A program made the translations under genes and the position numbers. A model generated the notes under the pieces. The model searched no databases and was not told where the DNA came from. It saw only the letters and a list, made by a program, of their open reading frames with translations. A stretch of 64,000 nt of DNA from Lactobacillus sp. ESL0684 (lineage in GTDB: Bacteria; Bacillota; Bacilli; Lactobacillales; Lactobacillaceae), in the NCBI RefSeq assembly GCF_029392675.1, contig NZ_CP113941.1, positions 1,042,001 through 1,106,000 of the forward strand. Direction: 5' to 3'. Shown here one piece after another: positions 52,078-57,878 of the stretch. How positions within the stretch are numbered: position 1 is the first letter of the stretch; the number at the start of each line of letters is the position of its first letter.

Positions 52078-52660
52078 AATACCGTTGCGAATCGTTACGG
52101 TATTATTCGGTAAGGTTAACTTGAAGGGGTCGCAAATCGCGCCCCTGCAAAAAACTTAACACCCTAACAGTAGTAATTCCGAGAAATCCGAGTCCCTAAA
52201 AATGAAAAATACGACAAATCCGACCCCCTAAAAAAGAAAATCACTTTAAGACAATTCCAGAAGTTAAGATTTTTCTACCTTGTAAAATGCAAAAGATTGT
52301 ATCGTAAATATCCGATGGCGGAATTAATTACTTTTAAATTGACACTTACAACCGAAAATTTTGCACCGATTTATATAATTTTGTACCTGTACAAACAAAA
52401 AAAGAAGCCCTTTTAAGCTCCTTAAGGTATCTAAGCTAATAGATAATTAAGTCTCTGAACACTTGATATTATAGCATTTTTCGGGTCACTTTTTTACGTT
52501 TAGACCAATTTTAGAATATTTTGATTAATCTACCTTTGCCAAAATGTTGTAACCGAATGTTGTAACCTAAGTACGTAATTTAGTGTAATTTCAAAAAATC
52601 GCAAAAACAAAAATGTCTTAAGTATCAACGCTTAAAGCTAGTTGAAACTAAGACAAATCA

Positions 52661-52806
52661 TAATTATTGGGATATCCGGGCTCGAACCGAAGAAAACTAA
52701 GCATTTTTAAGAACTTTTAAGAACATAAAACGTTGATTTAACGGGAAATGCGTTTTTAAGAAACTATAAGAATTTTGTCTCTGATGGGCAAATTGATGGG
52801 CAAAAA
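52661..52806. other. Possible prophage attachment region (tRNA-3'-like plus short repeats)
   Basis: On the minus strand at about 52688-52671 there is a T-arm-like sequence: a five-base stem TTCGG/CCGGA around the loop TTCGAGC, then TATCCCA, as in the 3' end of a tRNA whose acceptor begins TGGGATA. No 5' half of a tRNA is present. Immediately to the right are tandem 10-bp repeats TTTTAAGAAC (52705-52714, 52715-52724, a weaker one near 52754) and a 12-bp repeat TGATGGGCAAA (52782, 52794). These resemble integrase arm sites. The location, at the lysis-side end of the prophage, fits an att site. Confidence 0.35.
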
Positions 52807-53077
52807 GATAAGCTATGATCCCTTATATATCAGTATGGATGAAGGACAATAAAATTGATTAATTATATTTTTTAATCCACAAAAACGCCGCTCAGTTTAA
52901 TGAACGGCGTTTGTAGTTCGACACCTAACTCCTAGGGCCCTTCGAACTTTATCAAAAAATATTAATTATATACCTTATGCAATCTTTTTTAATAATTATT
53001 AGGGCATATAATTATTAAATAAAAACTACTAGTTATATACTTAAGTTGTAAAGTTGTTTATTTTGGGGGGAATTATC

Positions 53078-53575
53078 ATGGAAAAATTTGAAGAAATAAA
53101 TAAAAATTTTGAAAAGAAAATTGTTAAAGCTAATGAAGATATTATAAATATACATTTTAAACCAGATAAATTCAACAAGGATAATAAATATTGTGTTGAC
53201 AACCTCTGGAAGATTAGCGCAATTAACAATACAACTCATTCAAATTTGTTTGTTTTAAATAAAGCAGAAGTTTTAAATAATGATGATGAATTATTAGATA
53301 TTAAATTTTCTAAAGTAAACACAATAAGTGGAAACGAGATTAAAAGATCAATTCTCGAAAACGACAATATTAATCAAGATTATTATGAAACATATATTAT
53401 AAAAATATATGTATTAGATATAGAAACAAACAAAATCTATTGGAAATATTTTCCATTAAATTTTAAAATGACAAGTTCATATAATAATGAAGAAGCAAGC
53501 GATGAAACCCCTTTTAGTCATCTGGGTAATATAACACCAAATGGATACGAATCTAACAATGCTTTTTTTGGATAA
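53078..53575 (+). CDS. AT-rich prophage cargo protein of unknown function
   Basis: A 165-residue soluble protein, starting at the ATG at 53078 after a GGGGGG site. It is rich in Asn, Lys, Asp and Ile, and far more AT-rich than the chromosomal genes. It opens with a helix (MEKFEEINKNFEKKIVKANEDII) and continues with beta-rich sequence such as YYETYIIKIYVLDIETNKIYWKYFPLNF. No family is recognised. It has its own terminator at 53606-53632, so it is an independent transcription unit of the cargo region between the lysis genes and the putative prophage end. Confidence 0.75.
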   Translation: MEKFEEINKNFEKKIVKANEDIINIHFKPDKFNKDNKYCVDNLWKISAINNTTHSNLFVLNKAEVLNNDDELLDIKFSKVNTISGNEIKRSILENDNINQDYYETYIIKIYVLDIETNKIYWKYFPLNFKMTSSYNNEEASDETPFSHLGNITPNGYESNNAFFG

Positions 53576-53605
53576 ATCTTATTTACATTTAAATTATTAA
53601 CTTAG

Positions 53606-53632
53606 AAAGCCTACTACCGAGTGGGCTTTTTG
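53606..53632 (+). terminator. Terminator of the 165-residue cargo gene
   Basis: AAAGCC/GGGCTTT arms with an ACT/AGT extension (53606-53630), followed by a T-run. It lies 30 bases after the stop codon. Confidence 0.85.
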
Positions 53633-53702
53633 ATATTGAATTTTTATATAAATAAGTTCAATATATTTTATATAATTATTATTTTTTCGAGAGGTTAATT
53701 TT

Positions 53703-54737
53703 ATGACTGATACAAATGATTCAAAAACTATGGAATTTAAAGGTGATATTTTGAATATTCCAGATGATACAAATTATTGGTTCGTTAGAGCTGGAAGTGG
53801 AGCTATTTATTATGATGATTTTTATATCAATAACTATATAGGTGAAGATTCAAACGGCTTAAATTTATATAATTTGTATTCTATTCCTACTTCATTAAAG
53901 TCTGCTAATAGTGCAATTTTGGAAAGATATAAAACACTTTTTCGTGAACATGATCTGAAATTATTTGATGAAAGAAATAAGGATCAAGAAAAAAACGTTG
54001 AGGTTTTACATCAAGAAAAAGTCACAGAAACTAGGAGAAGTACTAAACGGGCAAATAGGGTATTCTTATTTGTTGAACAAATGAAAATAGGCGACTTTAT
54101 ATTTGTCCCGTCTAATCATTCAAGTGAATTTTTGGTAGGAATTATAGTTTCAGATTGTTTTGATGGATATATAAAACATACAAAGCTGTTAGATATAGAT
54201 GAAGATACAGATGATGAATATGGATATAAAATTTCTCCATATGAATTCAAAAGAAAAATATATTGGATCAAAGAATTATCTGAAAATGAATTTCCTAATG
54301 AGTTAGCTGGATATAGAAATGTACACCAAAGTATTACAAATATTACAGATAGTTCAGATTTATTAAACCCATGTATTAGTTCCCAATATTTTTATAAAAA
54401 TAACTATTATATAAGAATAGGAGTAAATACAACAGAAAAAATTAGTAGTCTTGATTGGCTGACATTTCAAAATTTAATAAAAGACATTGTTGGAGAAAAA
54501 AAGCTTAATAACATTTTTCAAAAACAAAAAGTACAATCCCCAGGATTAATTATACTTTTTGGTGGAGGAGTCGCACTACTTTTTGTAATTATAGGAATAT
54601 TATTTGGTACAACAGAAGTTGATATAAAAACAAAGCACGTATCAGTTAAAACAACTACTAAAGATCTCTTAAGTTATTTCACAAATAAAGATATAGAAAA
54701 AGAAATGAAAGAACAAGAACTTGAACAAAAAAAATAA
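53703..54737 (+). CDS. Membrane-anchored protein with a COG4127/Mrr-like N-terminal sensor region
   Basis: A 344-residue prophage cargo protein. Residues 25-40 (YWFVRAGSGAIYYDDF) and 127-152 (MKIGDFIFVPS...LVGIIVSD), then KRKIYWIKELSENEFPNEL near 184-201, follow the order and character of the N-terminal module of COG4127-type Mrr-like restriction proteins. There is no PD-(D/E)XK nuclease. Instead a single hydrophobic helix occurs at 281-301, then a charged amphipathic tail of 43 residues. The soluble sensor-like part is thus probably cytoplasmic and anchored at the membrane. A role in phage exclusion or defence is inference. A GAGAGG site precedes the ATG, and an upstream TATAAT is at 53671-53676. 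Confidence 0.8.
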   Translation: MTDTNDSKTMEFKGDILNIPDDTNYWFVRAGSGAIYYDDFYINNYIGEDSNGLNLYNLYSIPTSLKSANSAILERYKTLFREHDLKLFDERNKDQEKNVEVLHQEKVTETRRSTKRANRVFLFVEQMKIGDFIFVPSNHSSEFLVGIIVSDCFDGYIKHTKLLDIDEDTDDEYGYKISPYEFKRKIYWIKELSENEFPNELAGYRNVHQSITNITDSSDLLNPCISSQYFYKNNYYIRIGVNTTEKISSLDWLTFQNLIKDIVGEKKLNNIFQKQKVQSPGLIILFGGGVALLFVIIGILFGTTEVDIKTKHVSVKTTTKDLLSYFTNKDIEKEMKEQELEQKK

Positions 54738-54748
54738 AAACAGCAAAG

Positions 54749-54994
54749 ATGTATGGGGAGCTTTCCTCAGACGAACAAAGATTCTTTAAAACAGAATTAG
54801 AAAGCAGAAAAAATGAAACAAAACAAAAAAGAGAAAAATTAATTGGTTCAAATTCTAAAACATTTAATGAAGATGTCGATTTTAGTAAAGTTGATAATGA
54901 AAAAATAAATTCGGTAACTAGAAGTTTAAAAGCAACTAATGAAGATATTGGTTCCTCAGTTCCAAACGAAACCCAAGAGGATATGTGGAATTAG
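54749..54994 (+). CDS. Short acidic helical frame, possibly a -1 frameshift extension of the preceding protein
   Basis: An 81-codon frame, MYGELSSDEQRFFKTELESRKNETKQKREKL and onward, hydrophilic and mostly helical. It lacks a recognisable ribosome-binding site before its ATG. It lies in the -1 frame relative to the preceding gene, and the run of eight A at 54727-54734, directly before that gene's TAA, allows a -1 slip that would read straight into this frame without a stop. It may therefore be a C-terminal extension (about 85 residues) rather than a separate protein, or a homopolymer indel may have split one gene. Confidence 0.5.
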   Translation: MYGELSSDEQRFFKTELESRKNETKQKREKLIGSNSKTFNEDVDFSKVDNEKINSVTRSLKATNEDIGSSVPNETQEDMWN

Positions 54995-55151
54995 TCATTG
55001 GTCGGATTTTGAAAAACAGCAAAAAAAGGCCTATAAAAAACAACAGAGTAAATACAAAATCTATATTAAAAATGGTGGAGAGCAATAACACAATAAGATA
55101 AATAATGGAAATATTAAATAAATATCCCCAAAAAACTTGAATTTTTTTCAT
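54936..55151 (-). CDS. Small two-span membrane protein
   Basis: A 71-residue protein from the ATG at 55151, which has a strong GAAAGGAGAG site. A longer frame to 55220 has no comparable site. Two hydrophobic helices lie at about 8-27 and 30-46, with a basic C-terminal tail. Its 3' end overlaps the end of the convergent short acidic frame by 59 bases. No family is recognised; small membrane proteins of this kind are common in prophage cargo regions. Confidence 0.6.
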   Translation of the reverse strand: MKKIQVFWGYLFNISIIYLIVLLLSTIFNIDFVFTLLFFIGLFLLFFKIRPMTNSTYPLGFRLELRNQYLH

Positions 55152-55246
55152 GTCTATCTCTCCTTTCTGCTTTGTTATTAGATATATTAATTTTACATCA
55201 AAAAGATAGAATTCAATCAAAAAAAGGAAAATTTTATACCAAACGC

Positions 55247-55286
55247 AAAAAGCCCGCCCCAGAGATAATTCTCCAGAGCGGGCTTT
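55247..55286 (-). terminator. Terminator of the prophage lysis genes
   Basis: AAAGCCCGC/GCGGGCTTT arms (55249-55257 and 55278-55286), followed on the minus strand by a T-run, directly after the endolysin stop. It marks the end of late phage transcription. Confidence 0.93.
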
Positions 55287-55288
55287 AT

Positions 55289-56296
55289 TTATAAAATTAT
55301 ATACGCATTATTACCAGTTACACAAACTTGCTTACCTTTATAACTATTTTCTAAAAATAAAAATCTACCATTTCGTCCTTTGAAACGGTAGATTTTGCCA
55401 TATTCAAGTGAATAAGCTTTCTTGCTATTTGCTTTAGGCTCATATAAAGCATGAGTTCCCTTCTTAATAATTTTTACGCGACCACCAAGCTTACTATTAA
55501 ATGCAATCGGATTACTCTTGGTGAAACCAGCTCGTCCATCGACGAATTGATCCTTACCCAATTTGAGCGCACCATTATTTTCAGTAATTACTTTCCAAGT
55601 TGAACTATTTGCTAGTGTTCGAATCGGCTTAGTTAGCGATTCATCACTATACAGATTACATCCTTTTTTATTAGTTACAACAAAGACACGAGCAACATCC
55701 CATTTCACTACTGGATGGACATCAACTGTAACTGACTTCTTAACTTCTTTTTTCTTTTCCTTTGGCTTTGAAGTTTTACTAAACCCATACTTTACATAAT
55801 GAGCAAATTGACTCTTACTAATTCCGATTTTCGGTAAGTATTGGTAAGGATCAACATGGTTAGTATTCGAGTAACCATTTTTAACTACCCAATTATGCGT
55901 CTTAACACCTTTTTTAGAACTGGTATCAAGCTCTTTAGTAATTCCATACTTATCAGCCATTTGCCGAATTAATTCAATATAATTTTGGTAAGCTTTTATT
56001 GCCCGTTTTTTATCATCGAATTCACATAGCTCAATTTGTACTGGTGACATCGAGTTCGCTGGACTACCTGCTCCCCAAGCATCATAACCTGGCTCGCCTA
56101 CTTGATAAATACTTTTGTCATCAACTATAAATTGTACATAAGTTTCTGCAGAATTAATCGTTGATTTCATATTATGTGCGACTGCCCATGCTTCACCATT
56201 AGGCGTAGCAGTGGAGTGAGCAATAATAAAATTTCTTGAGGCAATATGGCTAGAGCCTTCATTATTTGCTAAAGCATATTTTTTATTAATTTTCAT
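55289..56296 (-). CDS. Phage endolysin, N-acetylmuramoyl-L-alanine amidase with SLAP-like C-terminus
   Basis: A 335-residue lysin from the ATG at 56296 (GAAGAGG eight bases upstream). The N-terminal Amidase_2/PGRP domain (about 20-170) has the zinc His in FIIAHSTATPNGEAWAVAHNMK and a further His in YSNTNHVDPYQYLPKIG. The C-terminal half (about 200-335) carries repeated VYVVTNKKGCNLY- and HALYEPKANSKKAY-type segments, the SLAP/SH3-like wall-binding region found in the L. acidophilus group. It overlaps the holin gene by 11 bases and is followed by a strong terminator. Confidence 0.92.
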   Translation of the reverse strand: MKINKKYALANNEGSSHIASRNFIIAHSTATPNGEAWAVAHNMKSTINSAETYVQFIVDDKSIYQVGEPGYDAWGAGSPANSMSPVQIELCEFDDKKRAIKAYQNYIELIRQMADKYGITKELDTSSKKGVKTHNWVVKNGYSNTNHVDPYQYLPKIGISKSQFAHYVKYGFSKTSKPKEKKKEVKKSVTVDVHPVVKWDVARVFVVTNKKGCNLYSDESLTKPIRTLANSSTWKVITENNGALKLGKDQFVDGRAGFTKSNPIAFNSKLGGRVKIIKKGTHALYEPKANSKKAYSLEYGKIYRFKGRNGRFLFLENSYKGKQVCVTGNNAYIIL

Positions 56297-56669
56297 CAAG
56301 AACTACCTCTTCATTCTCGTTTAAGATTCCTAACGTATCTGGTTCAGCGGCTGACTTATCTGCGTTCATCTTGGCCACTTCTTGTTCTGCGTAAGCTCGA
56401 ATGGCAGCTTCAATAGTTGGATCTACCTTGATATTATGTGCAGCAAGCACACGGCTAACTTCATTGATAACTGCATCCATTTTCTTGGTGCCCTCGCCAT
56501 CAGTCGTTTCAGCTTCATGTACAAATGCAGCCGCTAAATCGGGAATTTGGGCAACCCACTTATTCTTGATGGTGTGGTTTTGGCTATATAGCTTTACGCC
56601 TATATAAGCTATGATTGCCACCATTACTAATACCGCATAAATTAAATCAAAAATTTCTTTTGTACTCAT
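56286..56669 (-). CDS. Phage holin, LLH family
   Basis: A 127-residue protein with one N-terminal transmembrane helix (about 8-28, DLIYAVLVMVAIIAYIGVKLY), then a long charged helical domain. It is the holin type first described in L. delbrueckii phage LL-H. It sits directly upstream of the endolysin and overlaps it, as expected for a lysis cassette. The C-terminus ends in an acidic tail (NENEEVVLDEN). Confidence 0.9.
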   Translation of the reverse strand: MSTKEIFDLIYAVLVMVAIIAYIGVKLYSQNHTIKNKWVAQIPDLAAAFVHEAETTDGEGTKKMDAVINEVSRVLAAHNIKVDPTIEAAIRAYAEQEVAKMNADKSAAEPDTLGILNENEEVVLDEN

Positions 56670-56681
56670 AAAATTTCTCCT

Positions 56682-57014
56682 TTATTTTGTTGGAAGCTCC
56701 TTAGCTTCTTCATATAATTTCGTACCAAGTCCATTGCCGCCAAGACTGTGATAGACACCATATATCTGGTTCAATCTGATGAATTGCTCATCAGTTGAAT
56801 AACCTTGCTTGATTATAGTATGAGCAAGACCGTCCAACTCAACGTGCAAGTCTTCAACTTCTCCAGCCTTTAATTGATTGACGGTTTCAACTATCTCAGG
56901 AATCTGTGCAAGCAATTGCTCATTAATTTTGACTTTGCGCTTATGACCTGACCACAGCCCGATAATAAACTGTACAATACCAGACTGCATGATGAAGTCC
57001 CAAAATTCTTGCAA
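56682..57014 (-). CDS. Phage holin-associated protein
   Basis: A 110-residue protein in the lysis cassette. I start it at the TTG at 57014, which has AGGTG eight bases upstream. An upstream TTG in frame at 57044 falls against the terminator repeat. It begins with a hydrophobic or amphipathic segment (FWDFIMQSGIVQFIIGLWSG), then a soluble helical part. It ends with the pattern LNQIYGVYHSLGGNGLGTKLYEEA, common in small proteins encoded beside phage holins. It may be a second holin or an antiholin. Confidence 0.72.
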   Translation of the reverse strand: MQEFWDFIMQSGIVQFIIGLWSGHKRKVKINEQLLAQIPEIVETVNQLKAGEVEDLHVELDGLAHTIIKQGYSTDEQFIRLNQIYGVYHSLGGNGLGTKLYEEAKELPTK

Positions 57015-57044
57015 AAATATAACACCTGCTTTCTTTCCAATCAA

Positions 57045-57080
57045 AAAAGCAATCTAGCTATTTTGCTAAATTGCTTTATT
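57045..57080 (-). repeat. Left copy of a 36-bp direct repeat containing a terminator
   Basis: Identical over 36 bases to 57661-57696. On the minus strand it forms an intrinsic terminator (AAGCAAT-x-TAGC arms around TATTTT, with a T-run). It also contains the yoeB stop codon. The two copies bracket the yefM-yoeB pair. Confidence 0.95.
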
Positions 57081-57342
57081 CGTAATGTGACCAACAGGAT
57101 AAAATTTCAACCGTTTTATCCTCTTTATTAATTTTATAAACTACACGATGCTTGCCATTTAATCTTCTTGAATAATAATCTCGTCCTGACGGTTCCAATT
57201 TTTCAAAAGATTGAATTGGTGAATATGGATTAGTCTTTAAAGTCCGCTCAATCTCGATAAATCGTTCATGTAAGTTACTTTTAAGCAGCTTTTTTAAATC
57301 CTTTTTAGCAGCCGGTGTGATCTTAATCTGCCAACTATCCAT
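57076..57342 (-). CDS. yoeB: YoeB-type mRNA interferase toxin
   Basis: An 88-residue RelE-superfamily toxin of the Txe/YoeB family, which cleaves mRNA on the ribosome. The start is the ATG at 57342, which overlaps the yefM stop codon. Conserved elements are WQIKITPAAKKDLKKLLKS at the N-terminus, the catalytic-region basic residues in SGRDYYSRRLNGKHRVVY (about residues 51-68), and the C-terminal ILSCWSHYE with its His-Tyr pair. Its stop codon lies inside the left 36-bp repeat. It pairs with the preceding antitoxin. Confidence 0.95.
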   Translation of the reverse strand: MDSWQIKITPAAKKDLKKLLKSNLHERFIEIERTLKTNPYSPIQSFEKLEPSGRDYYSRRLNGKHRVVYKINKEDKTVEILSCWSHYE

Positions 57343-57598
57343 CAATTTCAGCTATCATTTCATCTAAATCTACTGCTTCATCATCTTCATCATCACGTTT
57401 TATCGCATCCTGCAATTGTCCATTAGCCACCAAAGCCAAGGTTTCCTGCAATTCATCATATTCACGTTTACTGATTAAAACCGCACTCTTCTCATCAGTT
57501 GCTCCTGCAATAATTACTGGTTTAGCATCTCTATTTGCTTCATTAATTAAACCATATAAATTCGACCGTGCTTTAGTTGGTGTAACTATATCTGCCAT
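57335..57598 (-). CDS. yefM: YefM-type antitoxin
   Basis: An 87-residue Phd/YefM antitoxin. The N-terminal DNA-binding domain (about 1-55) includes VTPTKARSNLYGLINEANRDAKPVII and AVLISKREYDELQETL. The C-terminal part is acidic (KRDDEDDEAVDLDEMIAEIDG) and should wrap and neutralise YoeB. It precedes and overlaps the toxin gene, and has its own promoter at 57630-57658. Repression of that promoter by YefM-YoeB is expected from the family. Confidence 0.95.
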   Translation of the reverse strand: MADIVTPTKARSNLYGLINEANRDAKPVIIAGATDEKSAVLISKREYDELQETLALVANGQLQDAIKRDDEDDEAVDLDEMIAEIDG

Positions 57599-57629
57599 GA
57601 CAATACCTCAATTCATAATAATCAAGATA

Positions 57630-57658
57630 ATTATAGCGTGCGCTTTTATGTACGTCAA
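57630..57658 (-). promoter_or_regulatory. Promoter of yefM-yoeB
   Basis: On the minus strand TTGACG (57658-57653) and a perfect TATAAT (57635-57630) are separated by 17 bases. The upstream edge touches the right 36-bp repeat, so the TA pair is an independent unit insulated by terminators on both sides. Confidence 0.88.
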
Positions 57659-57660
57659 TT

Positions 57661-57696
57661 AAAAGCAATCTAGCTATTTTGCTAAATTGCTTTATT
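57661..57696 (-). repeat. Right copy of the 36-bp direct repeat containing a terminator
   Basis: Identical over 36 bases to 57045-57080, with flanks that differ. Here it serves as terminator for the tail-fibre and 40-residue genes, 21 bases after the stop of the latter. Confidence 0.95.
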
Positions 57697-57716
57697 TAAA
57701 TAAGTCTGCATATAAA

Positions 57717-57839
57717 CTAATCATTCAACCACTTAAATCCTTCTTCTGGATCATCAAAATGGATATAATCACGACTATCAATTGAATGCTGTAATTCTAC
57801 CGTTGGTTTAGCAGTTCTAGAATGTTCTTGACTTACCAT
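57717..57839 (-). CDS. 40-residue phage protein of unknown function
   Basis: A short gene with a strong GAGGTG site six bases before the ATG, directly downstream of the tail fibre. The product begins MVSQEHSRTAKPTVELQ and ends DDPEEGFKWLND. It occupies the slot where small XkdX-like proteins are often found, but does not show that family's sequence. It is followed by the terminator within the right 36-bp repeat. Confidence 0.7.
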   Translation of the reverse strand: MVSQEHSRTAKPTVELQHSIDSRDYIHFDDPEEGFKWLND

Positions 57840-57878
57840 TTAATCACCTCAATTCTTAATTAATTAAGCTAAATTACT

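Larger units (their letters stand above)
51935..53050. other. 1.1-kb stretch without a convincing protein gene
   Basis: No reading frame here has both length and a start site. It holds: a candidate small RNA (51974-52077); two further hairpins (52077-52103 with arms AATACCGT/ACGGTATT, and a GGGG/CCCC hairpin near 52123-52145); a diverged direct repeat with a 32-base period (about 52180-52240); a palindrome TTTGTAC-CT-GTACAAA at 52380-52395; a 12-bp tandem repeat AATGTTGTAACC (52543-52554, 52556-52567); the attachment-like region at 52661-52806; and a minus-strand terminator CGCCG/CGGCG hairpin at 52881-52911. Confidence 0.7.

Noticed and set aside
52077-52260. An Fst-like toxin peptide opposite the candidate small RNA
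   Set aside because: The minus strand here has no ATG. The only short frame, from a GTG, gives about 19 residues without a hydrophobic helix or ribosome-binding site.
52671-52690. A complete tRNA gene
   Set aside because: Only a T-arm and an acceptor-like 3' strand are present. There is no anticodon arm, D arm or 5' acceptor strand, and the sequence after TATCCCA is not CCA.
52753-52815. C-terminal remnant of an integrase gene reading SDGQIDGQK on the plus strand
   Set aside because: Only about 29 open codons with a stop upstream and no integrase catalytic motif; the signal is better explained by the 12-base tandem repeat.
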